Shown here piece after piece: positions 16,820-26,569 of a DNA stretch of 64,000 nucleotides. The stretch comes from Seohaeicola saemankumensis (GTDB lineage: Bacteria > Pseudomonadota > Alphaproteobacteria > Rhodobacterales > Rhodobacteraceae): contig NZ_JAINWI010000017.1 of NCBI RefSeq assembly GCF_021021435.1, positions 1-64,000 on the forward strand, read 5' to 3'. Numbering within the stretch: the stretch's first letter is position 1; every line of letters starts with the position of its first letter. Made by a program: the position numbers and the translations under genes. A model generated the notes under the pieces. That model was not told the DNA's origin, searched no databases, and saw only the letters and a program-made list of their open reading frames with translations.

Positions 16820-18499
16820 TCACTTGTCGCCTTTCAGCGCGGCGCCAAGAATGTCACCCAGCGATGCACCCGAGTCGGAGGAACCGTACTGTTCAACGGC
16901 TTCTTTCTCTTCCGCGATCTCGCGGGCTTTGACCGACACGCCCAGACGACGGGTCTTGCTGTCCACGTTGGTCACGCGCACATCGACCTTGTCGCCAACC
17001 GAGAAACGCTCGGGACGCTGTTCGGAGCGCTCGCGGCTGAGATCGGAGCGGCGGATGAAGGATTTCATGCCTTCATATTCCACTTCGACGCCACCCTCTT
17101 CGATCGCGGTCACGGTCACGGTGATCACCGATCCACGCTTCACGCCGCCCACGGCTTCGGCGAATTTATCGCCACCGAGTGCTTTGATCGACAGGCTGAT
17201 ACGCTCTTTCTCGACATCCACTTCCGAGACAACGGCCTGAACCATGTCGCCTTTGCGGTAGTTCTGGATCGCATCCTCGCCACGCTCGTCCCATGACAGG
17301 TCGGACAGGTGAACCATGCCGTCGATATCGCCGGGAAGACCGATGAACAGACCGAATTCGGTGATGTTCTTGACTTCGCCTTCGACCTCGGTGCCCTCGG
17401 GATGGGTTTCTGCAAACACTTCCCACGGGTTACGCATGGTCTGCTTGAGACCCAGCGACACGCGACGCTTGGCGGCGTCGATTTCCAGCACCATGACTTC
17501 CACTTCCTGCGAGGTAGAAACAATCTTGCCGGGGTGCACGTTTTTCTTGGTCCAGCTCATTTCTGAAACATGGACCAGACCTTCGACACCGGCTTCCAGT
17601 TCGACGAATGCGCCGTAATCGGTGATGTTGGTCACGCGGCCCGTATGAACGGATTCCAGCGGATACTTGGCGGCGACCAGATCCCACGGATCTTCCTGAA
17701 GCTGCTTCATGCCCAGGCTGATGCGGTGAGTGTCCTTGTTGATCTTGATGACCTGGACCTTGATGGTCTCGCCGATCGCCAGAATCTCGGAGGGGTGGTT
17801 GACGCGGCGCCATGCCATGTCGGTGACGTGCAGCAGGCCGTCAACGCCGCCCAGATCAACAAACGCACCGTATTCGGTGATGTTCTTGACCACACCATCG
17901 ACAGTCTGACCCTCGGTCAGGTTGCCAATGACTTCGGCGCGCTGTTCGGCGCGGCTTTCTTCCAGAATGGCGCGGCGCGACACAACGATGTTGCCACGAC
18001 GACGGTCCATTTTCAGGATCTGGAAGGGCTGCTTGAGACCCATCAGCGGGCCAGCGTCGCGCACGGGGCGCACATCCACCTGAGAGCCGGGAAGGAACGC
18101 GACAGCGCCGCCCAGATCCACAGTGAAGCCACCTTTGACGCGGCCAAAGATCGCGCCATCGACACGCTCTTCGTCAGCATAGGCTTTTTCAAGACGATCC
18201 CAAGCTTCCTCGCGGCGGGCCATTTCACGCGAAATGACAGCTTCGCCACGGGTATTCTCGACCTGACGGAGGAAAACCTCGACAGTATCGCCGACTTTGA
18301 TGTCGGGCTGTTCACCGGGATTTGCGAATTCTTTAAGATCAACGCGGCCTTCCATCTTGTAGCCGACGTCGATGATGGCCTGTCCCGCTTCAATCGCGAT
18401 GACCTTGCCTTTGACAACCGAACCCTCTTCGGGGGTGTCCATTTCGAAGCTTTCGTTCAGGAGGGCTTCGAAATCCTCCATCGTTGCGTTCTGAGCCAT
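16820..18499 (-). CDS. rpsA: 30S ribosomal protein S1
   Basis: 559 residues, normal length, with six S1 OB-fold repeats visible as recurring GxVxxITxYGAFVxLxGxxGLxH blocks (for example near residues 205, 290 and 377). S1 binds mRNA on the small subunit and helps initiation. AAGGA lies upstream of the ATG. A 224-nt leader region separates it from cmk, so it likely has its own promoter; leader autoregulation is known for S1 but no specific structure was identified. Confidence 0.97.
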   Translation of the reverse strand: MAQNATMEDFEALLNESFEMDTPEEGSVVKGKVIAIEAGQAIIDVGYKMEGRVDLKEFANPGEQPDIKVGDTVEVFLRQVENTRGEAVISREMARREEAWDRLEKAYADEERVDGAIFGRVKGGFTVDLGGAVAFLPGSQVDVRPVRDAGPLMGLKQPFQILKMDRRRGNIVVSRRAILEESRAEQRAEVIGNLTEGQTVDGVVKNITEYGAFVDLGGVDGLLHVTDMAWRRVNHPSEILAIGETIKVQVIKINKDTHRISLGMKQLQEDPWDLVAAKYPLESVHTGRVTNITDYGAFVELEAGVEGLVHVSEMSWTKKNVHPGKIVSTSQEVEVMVLEIDAAKRRVSLGLKQTMRNPWEVFAETHPEGTEVEGEVKNITEFGLFIGLPGDIDGMVHLSDLSWDERGEDAIQNYRKGDMVQAVVSEVDVEKERISLSIKALGGDKFAEAVGGVKRGSVITVTVTAIEEGGVEVEYEGMKSFIRRSDLSRERSEQRPERFSVGDKVDVRVTNVDSKTRRLGVSVKAREIAEEKEAVEQYGSSDSGASLGDILGAALKGDK

Positions 18500-18587
18500 G
18501 TGGTCTCTGATTTCCTTTTCACACTTTGTTTTCTGGCCGTGCGGTTGTCTCCGCCGGTCTTGGAGTTGGTCTTGTGGCTACCCTAAA

Positions 18588-18614
18588 ACACAAGAGGGCC
18601 GGAACGTCCGACCC
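18588..18614 (-). terminator. probable terminator between cmk and rpsA
   Basis: On the minus strand GGGTCGG, loop ACGTT, CCGGCCC (one T-G pair) is followed by TCTTGTGTTTT. It lies in the 224-nt gap after cmk and before rpsA, so it could end cmk transcription or attenuate read-through into rpsA. Confidence 0.55.
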
Positions 18615-18723
18615 TGCCCGCCTTTTGTTTTATGGCCTTTAATGCCTTGGTGACAGTGCGCCCTATACTGCCTTGGGGCTGCTCAGGCAAGGGTTATTGC
18701 GATTCTTTCCGCCTGCTGCGCGT

Positions 18724-19329
18724 TCATCCCCGTGCGTCGATTGCCGCAATCGCGGCTTCTATGGCAGCGCCGATATCCATCGCGGATGTATCAATCAACA
18801 CGGCGTCATCGGCGCAGCGCAGGGGTGCCGTACTGCGGTCGCGGTCGCGGGCGTCACGCTCGTGTACGTCCTGCAAAACTTCGGCAAAGGACATATTACT
18901 ACCAGAAGACGACAGTTCCGCATACCGCCTGCGGGCGCGGACCTCGGGGCTTGCGGTCACAAAAAGCTTGGCCTCGGCCTCGGGGCAGATGACGGTGCCT
19001 ATATCGCGCCCGTCCAGCACCGCACCCCCTGCCCTGCGGGCAAAGGCGCGCTGGAAATCCAGCAGCGCCGCGCGCACTTCGGGAATTGTTGCCACCTTGC
19101 TGGCCGCTTGCGCCGCCTCCGCGCCGCGCAGATCCTTTCGGTCCAGATCGGTCTGGGTCAGGCTTTGCGCCGCCTCAACCGGATCGACGCCTTCCAGCAT
19201 CCGGCACCCTACGGCACGGTACAAAAGTCCCGTATCCAGATGAGCAAAGCCGAAATGCGCGGCAACAGCGCGACTTATCGTACCTTTGCCCGCGGCCGCC
19301 GGACCGTCGATTGCGATTGTGAACGCCAT
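18724..19329 (-). CDS. cmk: (d)CMP kinase
   Basis: Phosphorylates CMP and dCMP. 201 residues with P-loop [14 protein letters not shown] at the N-terminus, [11 protein letters not shown] (substrate site) and DGRDIGTVI (near residue 105). The ATG at 19329 has AAAGGAG upstream; the frame extends seven codons further without support. It sits in the aroA-(membrane protein)-cmk-rpsA-ihfB series. Confidence 0.95.
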   Translation of the reverse strand: MAFTIAIDGPAAAGKGTISRAVAAHFGFAHLDTGLLYRAVGCRMLEGVDPVEAAQSLTQTDLDRKDLRGAEAAQAASKVATIPEVRAALLDFQRAFARRAGGAVLDGRDIGTVICPEAEAKLFVTASPEVRARRRYAELSSSGSNMSFAEVLQDVHERDARDRDRSTAPLRCADDAVLIDTSAMDIGAAIEAAIAAIDARG

Positions 19330-19375
19330 TGAAAGGGCTCCTTTAGACAAGCGCTACCGCAAGCGGCACCCGACT

Positions 19376-19864
19376 TCAATAAACCGGACCGTTGTGCCGG
19401 TAATCGCGCCAGACCATCCACAGCAGCGCCAGTGCCAATGCCAGCAACGCGTATTTGCCCTGCGTCAGCGCCGAGGCGTGATCGGCCAGACCCGGATCAC
19501 CGCTTTGGACAATCCCGCGCAAAACGGCGTTTTCCCACAGATCGGTTGCAGTGTAGAGAAATGGCACCACCGCCAGAAAACCCCGCCCCAGACGCCAGAT
19601 GGCACTGGCCAGAAGCACGCCCAGAAGCGGCGGGAACAGGGTATCGAGCCACGAAACCGGCCCGAGATAGATTGCGCGCCCCTGCTCTCCCATGGCGTCA
19701 AGCCAGCCCCCAAGTCGCAGGGCATCATAGCCGGTGATCCATGCATCCGGCGGCAACAGCCCTCCGCTTGCAGGACGCAGCCAGATCATTCCCACACCCA
19801 GCAGCAGCACATAGACCAGCACGGTCAAGGCCGTCAGCACCCGGATGTAGCGCCCGTAGCTCAT
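19376..19864 (-). CDS. hypothetical four-helix membrane protein coupled to aroA
   Basis: 162 residues with about four membrane segments (8-29, 72-92, 93-108 and 137-152) and a conserved-looking [24 protein letters not shown] middle part. Its ATG overlaps the aroA TGA as ATGA, so it is translationally coupled to aroA; cmk follows 46 nt later. I do not recognise the family. Its place inside a classic aroA-cmk operon is notable, but no function can be assigned. Confidence 0.75.
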   Translation of the reverse strand: MSYGRYIRVLTALTVLVYVLLLGVGMIWLRPASGGLLPPDAWITGYDALRLGGWLDAMGEQGRAIYLGPVSWLDTLFPPLLGVLLASAIWRLGRGFLAVVPFLYTATDLWENAVLRGIVQSGDPGLADHASALTQGKYALLALALALLWMVWRDYRHNGPVY

Positions 19865-21213
19865 GCAATGTCGCGCGTGATTCGCGCGCCCAAGGCCTGC
19901 ATCAGCGGCTCGAAAACGGGAAAGGATGTGGCGATCGGCCCGCCGTCATCCACGGCGACAGGCGCGCCCGTGACCATGCCCAACACCAGAAAGGACATGG
20001 CGATGCGGTGATCCAGATGGCTGGCGACAGTCGCGCCGCCCGGAATGTTGCCATGTCCCATGCCGGTCACGCTCCACCAGTCAGGCCCGTCCTCGACTGC
20101 GATACCGTTGGCGCGCAGGCCCGTCGCCATCGCCTCGATCCGGTCGCTTTCCTTGACGCGCAATTCCTTGACGCCGCGCATCATGGTTGTCCCCGTCGCA
20201 CAGGCCGCGACAACCGACAGTACAGGATATTCGTCGATCATGCTGGCCGCCCGCGCAGGCGGTACCTCGATCCCTTTCAGGTCAGGCGAGAAACGCGCGC
20301 GTAGATCGGCCACGGGTTCGCCACCTTCCTCGCGCAGGTTCTCGTAGGTCAGGTCGGCACCCATCTCCTGTAAGGTGGTGAACAGCCCTGCCCGCGTCGG
20401 ATTCAGGCCGATATTGGGCACCAGCACATCCGAGCCGGGAACGATCAGCGCCGCACAAACAGGAAAAGCAGCACTTGAGGGGTCGCGCGGGACCACGATA
20501 TCCTGCGCCACCAGTTCGGGTTGGCCCGTCAGGGTGATCTCTCGTCCCTCCGCGGTGTCGCGGGTCTCGATCTGCGCGCCGAAACCTGCCAACATCCGTT
20601 CGGTATGATCCCGCGTCGCCTCGCGCTCGATCACCACGGTCTGGCCGGGGGCGTTCAGCCCTGCCAGCAGCAGGGCGGATTTCACCTGCGCCGATGGGAC
20701 CGGCACGGCGTAGCGGATCGGCACGGGATCGACAGCCCCCACAATCGTCATGGGCAGGCGCCCACCCGACCGACCGACCGACTGCGCGCCAAACAAGGCC
20801 AGCGGATCGGTCACCCGCGCCATTGGACGTTTGTTCAGGCTGGCGTCGCCGGTAAAGGTCGCGCTGATCGGGGAGGTCGCCATCGCCCCCATGATCAGGC
20901 GCACGCCTGTGCCAGAATTGCCGCAGTCGATGACCTGTTCCGGTTCGGCAAAACCGCCCACGCCCACGCCAAAAACCGACCAGCGCCCGCCGCCATGTTC
21001 AACCACCTCGGCCCCGAAAGCGCGCATGGCGCGGGCTGTGTCCAGCACATCCTCGCCTTCCAGCAGGCCCTCGATACGGGTCTCGCCCACACTCAACGCG
21101 CCAAGGATCAGCGCGCGGTGGCTGATGGACTTGTCGCCCGGCACATGCGCCTCGCCGGTCAGCGGGCCGCAAGCGGTAGAAATCATCGGAACAGGGGCGC
21201 CATGACCGGACAT
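19861..21213 (-). CDS. aroA: 3-phosphoshikimate 1-carboxyvinyltransferase (EPSP synthase, class II)
   Basis: Shikimate pathway step joining shikimate 3-phosphate and phosphoenolpyruvate. 450 residues. The four class II motifs are all present: GDKS, SAQVK, RDHTE and NPTR. The active-site loop reads CGNSGTGVR, so the position occupied by Ala in the glyphosate-insensitive CP4 enzyme is Gly here. The start at 21213 has GAGGAG 8 nt upstream; five upstream codons are open. It is the first gene of the aroA-membrane protein-cmk unit and is followed by ATGA coupling. Confidence 0.96.
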   Translation of the reverse strand: MSGHGAPVPMISTACGPLTGEAHVPGDKSISHRALILGALSVGETRIEGLLEGEDVLDTARAMRAFGAEVVEHGGGRWSVFGVGVGGFAEPEQVIDCGNSGTGVRLIMGAMATSPISATFTGDASLNKRPMARVTDPLALFGAQSVGRSGGRLPMTIVGAVDPVPIRYAVPVPSAQVKSALLLAGLNAPGQTVVIEREATRDHTERMLAGFGAQIETRDTAEGREITLTGQPELVAQDIVVPRDPSSAAFPVCAALIVPGSDVLVPNIGLNPTRAGLFTTLQEMGADLTYENLREEGGEPVADLRARFSPDLKGIEVPPARAASMIDEYPVLSVVAACATGTTMMRGVKELRVKESDRIEAMATGLRANGIAVEDGPDWWSVTGMGHGNIPGGATVASHLDHRIAMSFLVLGMVTGAPVAVDDGGPIATSFPVFEPLMQALGARITRDIA

Positions 21214-21280
21214 CGGTTCACTCCTCACAACGGGTTGGACGCGTGATAGCCCAGCGGAAAGGTCCGGTCCATCATCCCTG

Positions 21281-21305
21281 CTTCTTCTTGCAAAAAATAT
21301 CCATG
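21281..21305 (-). repeat. 25-bp downstream element, copy 1
   Basis: On the minus strand it reads CATGGATATTT-TTT-GCAAGAAGAAG, starting 36 nt after the trmB stop and in the trmB sense direction. Two other copies (36983-37007 and 57790-57814) differ at only a few positions in the first base pair and the central three bases. Function unknown. Confidence 0.6.
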
Positions 21306-21340
21306 CGCGCGGCCAGCCCGATAGACCAAGCGCTTCAGGA

Positions 21341-22054
21341 TCAGCGCCGCCGAAAAGTCAGGTAGTGCGGCACGCGTCCCTCGCGCAGGGCTTTTTGCTC
21401 GTAGCGCGTGGAAATCCAGTCGGGCCAGGCTTTCCGCCAGTCTTCCGGCCCTTCGGCCAGCCATTCGAACCCCGCTTTGGGCACTTCTTCCAGCGTCTGG
21501 CGGACATAGTCGGGAATATCGGTCGCCACGCGGAATATCGCGCCGGGTTTCAAGACCTGCGCCAAAGGCTCCAGATGTTCTTGTGTGACAAAGCGGCGGC
21601 GGTGATGGCGTTTCTTGGGCCATGGATCGGGATAAAGCAGAAAGGCCCGCGCGACGCTGGCTGCGGGCAAGACGTCGAACAGGTTGCGCACATCGCCAGG
21701 ATGGATGCGGATATTGCTGACGCCTGCTTTGCGGATCTTGCCCAAAGCCATTGCCACGCCATTGAGGAAAGGCTCACAGCCGACAATGCCCACATCCGGA
21801 TTGGTCGCGGCCTGATGAACCATGTGTTCTCCAGCACCGAACCCGATTTCCAGCCACAGATCGCGCCCGGCAAAAAGCGCCTCCAGATCCAACGGAACAC
21901 GGTCAGGGTTTTCTTCCCAGCCGACAGGACCGGGCGACAGCGCGTCAAGATCCTCATCCAGCATCTGGAACTGGCTGTCGCGCATGGTCTTGCCCTTGAA
22001 GCGACCATAGAAGTTGCGCCACGGCGCCCCTGAGAGGTGTTTATCTTCTGTCAT
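21341..22054 (-). CDS. trmB: tRNA (guanosine(46)-N7)-methyltransferase
   Basis: Methylates G46 in the variable loop of tRNAs using SAM. 237 residues with SAM motif [12 protein letters not shown] (near residue 71), the EPFLNGV segment, and [13 protein letters not shown] (near 142), the TrmB signature. AGGAGG precedes the ATG. Downstream of metK on the same strand but behind a terminator, so it probably has its own promoter; both genes concern SAM. Confidence 0.95.
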   Translation of the reverse strand: MTEDKHLSGAPWRNFYGRFKGKTMRDSQFQMLDEDLDALSPGPVGWEENPDRVPLDLEALFAGRDLWLEIGFGAGEHMVHQAATNPDVGIVGCEPFLNGVAMALGKIRKAGVSNIRIHPGDVRNLFDVLPAASVARAFLLYPDPWPKKRHHRRRFVTQEHLEPLAQVLKPGAIFRVATDIPDYVRQTLEEVPKAGFEWLAEGPEDWRKAWPDWISTRYEQKALREGRVPHYLTFRRR

Positions 22055-22121
22055 GCCTGCCTCCTAGCGGGATCATGTCAAAGCATCAAGCAGGCGGATA
22101 CCGGGCAGGTCCAGCGCCACG

Positions 22122-22147
22122 AAAAACGGCGCGTCTTTCGACACGCC
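22122..22147 (-). terminator. rho-independent terminator after metK
   Basis: Minus strand GGCGTGTC, loop GAAA, GACGCGCC (one T-G pair) then GTTTTTC, starting 26 nt beyond the metK stop codon. Confidence 0.75.
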
Positions 22148-22172
22148 GCCTTTGTTTGAATAGATTTCCGGA

Positions 22173-23354
22173 TCAGACGGCTTTCTTCAGCGCCTCTGCC
22201 AGATCGGTACGCTCCCAACTAAAGCCGCCATCCGCATCAGGCGCGCGACCGAAATGGCCGTAGGCCGCCGTGCGGGCATAGATCGGGCGGTTCAGCGACA
22301 GATGCGTTCTGATCCCGCGCGGGGTCAGGTCCATCACCTTGGGGATTGCGGTCTCGATCGCCGCAGCCTCGATTTCGCCGGTGCCATGGGTGTCGACATA
22401 GATCGACAGCGGTTTGCTGACGCCGATGGCATAGCTAAGCTGGATCGTGGCGCGTTTGGCCATACCGGCGGCGACGATGTTCTTGGCCAGATAGCGCGCA
22501 GCATAGGCGGCCGAGCGGTCAACCTTCGTCGGGTCCTTGCCAGAGAAAGCGCCGCCGCCATGTGGTGCAGCCCCGCCATAGGTATCCACAATGATCTTGC
22601 GCCCTGTCAGCCCGGCATCACCGTCGGGACCGCCGATTACAAAGGTACCGGTCGGGTTGATCCACCATTCCGTTGCGTCGTCGATCCAGCCATCAGGCAG
22701 GACTTGGCGAATATAGGGTTCCACAATATCGCGGATCACGGCGCTGGTCTGGCTGGCATCAGCATGTTGCGTGGACAGCACGACCTGACTGACCCCCACC
22801 GGCACGCCGTTTTCATAGCGAACGGAAAGTTGCGATTTGGCGTCGGGGCGTAGCAGAGGCTCGGCCCCCGATTTACGCGCCTCAGCCAGTCGGCGCAGGA
22901 TGGCATGCGCAAACTGGATCGGGGCGGGCATCAGCGCGTCGGTCTCATCCGTAGCATATCCGAACATGATGCCCTGATCGCCCGCGCCTTCATCCTTGTC
23001 CCCGCTGGAGTTCACGCCCTGCGCGATATGTGCGGATTGCTCGTGCAGCAGGTTTGTTATCTCGCAAGTGGCATGATGGAACTTGTCCTGCTCATAGCCG
23101 ATATCCTTGATGCAGGCGCGCGCGATATCCGGGATGCGTTCCATATACTCGGCCAGCTTGGCTTGGTCCGACAGACCAACCTCGCCACCGATGACAACGC
23201 GATTGGTGGTGGCAAAAGTCTCGCAAGCAACACGCGCCTCGGGTTCTTCGCTCAGGAAGGCATCAAGAACCGCGTCGGAAATACGGTCGCAGACCTTATC
23301 AGGGTGTCCCTCCGAGACGGACTCGGAAGTAAAAATATAGTTCTGTCGTGACAT
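22173..23354 (-). CDS. metK: S-adenosylmethionine synthetase
   Basis: Makes SAM from methionine and ATP. 393 residues with [15 protein letters not shown] at the N-terminus, [12 protein letters not shown] (near residue 120) and [19 protein letters not shown] (near 258), all family signatures. The ribosome binding site GGAGCA is the 3' part of a SAM/SAH riboswitch, so translation should fall when SAM is high. The gene directly follows lnt. Confidence 0.98.
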   Translation of the reverse strand: MSRQNYIFTSESVSEGHPDKVCDRISDAVLDAFLSEEPEARVACETFATTNRVVIGGEVGLSDQAKLAEYMERIPDIARACIKDIGYEQDKFHHATCEITNLLHEQSAHIAQGVNSSGDKDEGAGDQGIMFGYATDETDALMPAPIQFAHAILRRLAEARKSGAEPLLRPDAKSQLSVRYENGVPVGVSQVVLSTQHADASQTSAVIRDIVEPYIRQVLPDGWIDDATEWWINPTGTFVIGGPDGDAGLTGRKIIVDTYGGAAPHGGGAFSGKDPTKVDRSAAYAARYLAKNIVAAGMAKRATIQLSYAIGVSKPLSIYVDTHGTGEIEAAAIETAIPKVMDLTPRGIRTHLSLNRPIYARTAAYGHFGRAPDADGGFSWERTDLAEALKKAV

Positions 23355-23360
23355 GAATAG

Positions 23361-23405
23361 TGCTCCATTGGGTTCAGCCCGTCACGCCAGGAAGCCGTTG
23401 TGACG
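23361..23405 (-). promoter_or_regulatory. SAM/SAH riboswitch in the metK leader
   Basis: The minus-strand leader has the core of the SAM/SAH riboswitch class: stem CGTCAC/GTGACG (23400-23405 with 23380-23385), conserved loop AACGGCTTCCTGGC, then CAATGGAGCA, which forms the pseudoknot and carries the Shine-Dalgarno sequence 8 nt before the metK ATG. The loop and 3' strand match the published consensus as I recall it. Ligand binding is expected to hide the ribosome binding site. The riboswitch begins within 20 nt of the lnt stop, so its promoter may lie inside lnt. Confidence 0.9.
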
Positions 23406-23420
23406 AGGGTGTCGCCGTGG

Positions 23421-24995
23421 TTACGCCCCGCCCGAACCAGCGTCAATTCCTATTTTACGGCGACGCAGGATCACCGACTGGACGACGGACAGCAGCACAA
23501 GAAATGCAATCCCCGAGATCACAGGCACCTCGCCTGTTCGTGCATAGAACGTCGGGGCATGGGGCGCTGGCAGTTCCGCGTCCAGCCAGCCTGCCTCGCC
23601 CAGCGGGATTTGCGCCGTGACGCGACCCAAGGGGTCGATCATCGCCGAGACACCCGTATTGGCCACGCGGATCATAGGCAGGCCCTGCTCGACCGCCCGC
23701 AAGCGCGCTTGGGCCAGATGTTGGTAGGGGCCAGAAAAAGCCCCGAACCACGCGTCATTGGTGATCTGCATCAGGAAGTCAGGGCGTTCAGGCGCGTCGA
23801 TGACTGCATTGGGAAAAACCGCCTCGTAGCAGATCAGAGGCAATGCGCGACCCAATGGCCCCAGATCCATCAGACGCGGGCCCGGACCGGCAGAGAACCC
23901 GCCCCCGCGCGAGGCGGCCATTCCATGTATCCCGAAGCGGGCCATGATCTCGCCGAAGGGCATGTATTCTCCAAAAGGTACAAGATGATGCTTGTCATAA
24001 ATCCCGCGGACCACGCCATCTTGATCAAGGTATAGGGCCGAATTATACGTGCGCTGCCCGATAAAGCGCTGGATACCCAGCACAACGGGCACGCCTGCCG
24101 CCGCTTGGCTGATCGCCAGCAATTCGGGTTCGGCGTTTTCCAGAAGAACGCTCAGCGCCGTTTCCGACCAGATGACAAGATCGGGACGTGACCTGTCAGT
24201 GTCCGGTCCCAGTGCCGCAGTAAAATCGACTTGTCGCTGGAAAAAGAGCGGGATCATCGTGCGATCCCATTTCAGGTGTTGCGGAATATTCGGCTGGATC
24301 ATTCGGATCACCGGACGATCCGCCGCTTGAGCCAGTGTGTCACCTGCATCCGTAGAGGGGGAAACACCCCCCCCATGCGACATCATGCCACCCCAGATTG
24401 CAGCAGCGCCAAGCAAGGCCACACCACCTGCCCCCCACCACCGGCGCGAAGGTGTCAGCAACAAAAGTAAAGAGGCCCCAGCGCCCAGCGCCAGTAGCGT
24501 CAGCCCGTGATGACCGGCAAGACCCGCCAACTGCACAACAGGCGTGTCGATCCAGACATGACCGATCAAGGCCCAAGGAAATCCGGTCAGCACATAGGAG
24601 CGTGCCACTTCGACAGCCGCGAAAATGGCGATCAGGGACAGAACTGTGCCACCAAGCGCGCGACTTGCAGCGCCTGCCACAGCCCAGAACAACGCGAGCC
24701 CTGCCGACATGCCCACCAAGGCGAAGGGGGCCATCCACCCATGCCGTTCCGGTTGGATCAGAAACGGCTCGATGATCCAGAAAAGGGCCAGTGCGAAATA
24801 CCCCGTACCGGCGGCCCAGCCTGTCCAGCCAGCCGTGCGAGGGTCCGGCGCATTGCGGATCAGTGCGAAAAGCAGGGTTAAGCCCAGAATGGACAGCGGC
24901 CACAAATCAAACGGCGCCTGCCCCAGAGCGGCCAGCGTACCGGCCAGAACAGCCAGTAGAATGCGCCCGCGCAGACGCATTCCGGCGGGATGCAT
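23421..24995 (-). CDS. lnt: apolipoprotein N-acyltransferase
   Basis: Adds the third acyl chain to lipoproteins in the inner membrane. About 524 residues: several N-terminal membrane segments (residues 8-220) then a carbon-nitrogen hydrolase domain with the Glu-Lys-Cys triad in VIWSETALS, YDKHHLVPFGEYMP and LICYEAVFPN. A last membrane segment near 495-515 anchors the C-terminus. The start at 24995 lies 1 nt after the corC stop; the frame is open upstream inside corC, where a start at 25013 is an alternative. Confidence 0.93.
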   Translation of the reverse strand: MHPAGMRLRGRILLAVLAGTLAALGQAPFDLWPLSILGLTLLFALIRNAPDPRTAGWTGWAAGTGYFALALFWIIEPFLIQPERHGWMAPFALVGMSAGLALFWAVAGAASRALGGTVLSLIAIFAAVEVARSYVLTGFPWALIGHVWIDTPVVQLAGLAGHHGLTLLALGAGASLLLLLTPSRRWWGAGGVALLGAAAIWGGMMSHGGGVSPSTDAGDTLAQAADRPVIRMIQPNIPQHLKWDRTMIPLFFQRQVDFTAALGPDTDRSRPDLVIWSETALSVLLENAEPELLAISQAAAGVPVVLGIQRFIGQRTYNSALYLDQDGVVRGIYDKHHLVPFGEYMPFGEIMARFGIHGMAASRGGGFSAGPGPRLMDLGPLGRALPLICYEAVFPNAVIDAPERPDFLMQITNDAWFGAFSGPYQHLAQARLRAVEQGLPMIRVANTGVSAMIDPLGRVTAQIPLGEAGWLDAELPAPHAPTFYARTGEVPVISGIAFLVLLSVVQSVILRRRKIGIDAGSGGA

Positions 24996-24996
24996 T

Positions 24997-25896
24997 TCAG
25001 GCGGCAGACGCATTCGGCAGACGCACCCGCAACCTCTTGATCCTGCGGGGATCCGCATCGACGACTTCAAACTCGACACCGGCAGGATGCTGCACGACCT
25101 CGCCACGAACCGGCACACGGCCTGCGAGCATGAAGACCAAACCGCCCAGCGTGTCTATTTCCTCTTCGTCCACATCCTCGTGTTCGGTGAGCGACAGGCC
25201 AATCTCGGCCTCGAAATCGTCCAGCGGGGTTTTGGACTGCGCCAGATACTGACCCGGCTTTTCGACCGACCAGAACTGGTCCTCGTCGGTGTCGTGCTCG
25301 TCCTCGATCTCGCCGATGACCTGCTCGATCAGATCCTCGATCGTCAGAAGCCCGTCAACACCACCATATTCATCAATCACGAGCGCCATATGCTTGCGCT
25401 CCGACTGCATCTTCTGCAGCAAAATGCCGATCGACATCGACGCGGGCACATAGAGCAGTGGGCGCAGCATCTGCTTGAGCGAGAATTCGCTGGAATTTCC
25501 GTTGAAGCCATGTTTGAGCGCGAAATCCTTGAGGTGCAGCATTCCCAAGGGCGTATCCAGAGTGCCTGAATAGACCGGAAGACGCGTCAAACCTGTTTCG
25601 CGGAACAACTCAACCAGTTCATCCATCGTGATCGTGTCCGGAACAGCGGTAATATCCGCTTTCGGGATCGCCACATCCTCGACCCGCATGCGGCGCAGGT
25701 TCAGAATGTCATGCACTTCATGAAGCTTCGGCGCAGTATTTTGTGCCTTGGTTTCCTCGGTCGTTTCGGTACTGTCCGAAGGGCTTAGCGCCCCGATGAT
25801 CCGGCGAAAAAACCCGCCCGATGCCGTGCCTTCGGTCTCTGGATTGGGCAGCGCGCTTCGCGCCGCCTCAGAAGACCCGTCTATACTGTCGCCCAT
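24997..25896 (-). CDS. CorC/TlyC family protein with paired CBS domains
   Basis: 299 residues. After a charged N-terminal tail come two CBS domains (RVEDVAIPKADITAVP near residue 72; the second with ALVIDEYGGVDGLLTIEDLIEQVIGEI near 170, split in this description) and a C-terminal CorC_HlyC transporter-associated domain. Members modulate Mg/Co export or membrane integrity. It lies between ybeY and lnt in the miaB-phoH-ybeY-corC-lnt order. GGAAAGG precedes the ATG. Confidence 0.9.
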   Translation of the reverse strand: MGDSIDGSSEAARSALPNPETEGTASGGFFRRIIGALSPSDSTETTEETKAQNTAPKLHEVHDILNLRRMRVEDVAIPKADITAVPDTITMDELVELFRETGLTRLPVYSGTLDTPLGMLHLKDFALKHGFNGNSSEFSLKQMLRPLLYVPASMSIGILLQKMQSERKHMALVIDEYGGVDGLLTIEDLIEQVIGEIEDEHDTDEDQFWSVEKPGQYLAQSKTPLDDFEAEIGLSLTEHEDVDEEEIDTLGGLVFMLAGRVPVRGEVVQHPAGVEFEVVDADPRRIKRLRVRLPNASAA

Positions 25897-25970
25897 TTTA
25901 CCTTTCCAAAATATGGAAGCGTGGCTTCCTGAAAAATTCAGTTACGCGCAATGTGCCCGCACCGATACTG

Positions 25971-26495
25971 CTAATATGGGTCAGGGACCCCCATTCTGCC
26001 AAGTATCGCCACCTCGATTGTTTCCATCAAAGTGGCATCCTTGTCACGCAGATGATCATATCCCAGCAAATGCAACGTTCCGTGAACCACCAAATGGGTC
26101 ACATGATCGGCGAAAGGCTTGCCCGCTTCCGAGGCTTCGCGCATGCATGTTTCCCACGCTATGGCGATATCACCAAGGGCGATCCCGTCTTCCTCGATCT
26201 CGACGGCGAAAGGGTCGTCTTGCGGTGTATCATCGGGAACGTAAGGTGCCTCGCCATCTTCCTCGGCCGCCAGATCTTGCGCCGGCCAACTCAGGACATT
26301 GGTCGGCACTGGCTTTCCTCGGAACTCGGCGTTCAGAACCGCGATCCGCGCGTCGTTACAACCCAGCAGGCTAACCACGTATAAATCGGGATCCAGTCCC
26401 AGATGATCCAGCGTGGCGCGCGCAGCACGCTCGGCCAAACCTGCCAGATCCGCTGGGTTCCAGCGGTCATCCTCGATCTGTATGTCTGTTAGCAT
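25971..26495 (-). CDS. ybeY: endoribonuclease YbeY (16S rRNA maturation)
   Basis: 174 residues with the zinc motif HLVVHGTLHLLGYDH (near residue 130) that defines the family, preceded by LNAEFRGKPVPTNVLSWP. It takes part in 16S rRNA 3'-end maturation and 70S quality control. It is slightly longer than the usual 155 because of an acidic insertion (DLAAEEDGEAPYVPDDTPQ). It follows phoH after 74 nt. Confidence 0.95.
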   Translation of the reverse strand: MLTDIQIEDDRWNPADLAGLAERAARATLDHLGLDPDLYVVSLLGCNDARIAVLNAEFRGKPVPTNVLSWPAQDLAAEEDGEAPYVPDDTPQDDPFAVEIEEDGIALGDIAIAWETCMREASEAGKPFADHVTHLVVHGTLHLLGYDHLRDKDATLMETIEVAILGRMGVPDPY

Positions 26496-26569
26496 GTCAC
26501 TTCTTCACAGCGCGGGCGGATTGCCCCCGCGTCCTCAAGGATGATTGCAGCCGGTAATTGCAAGAACAA

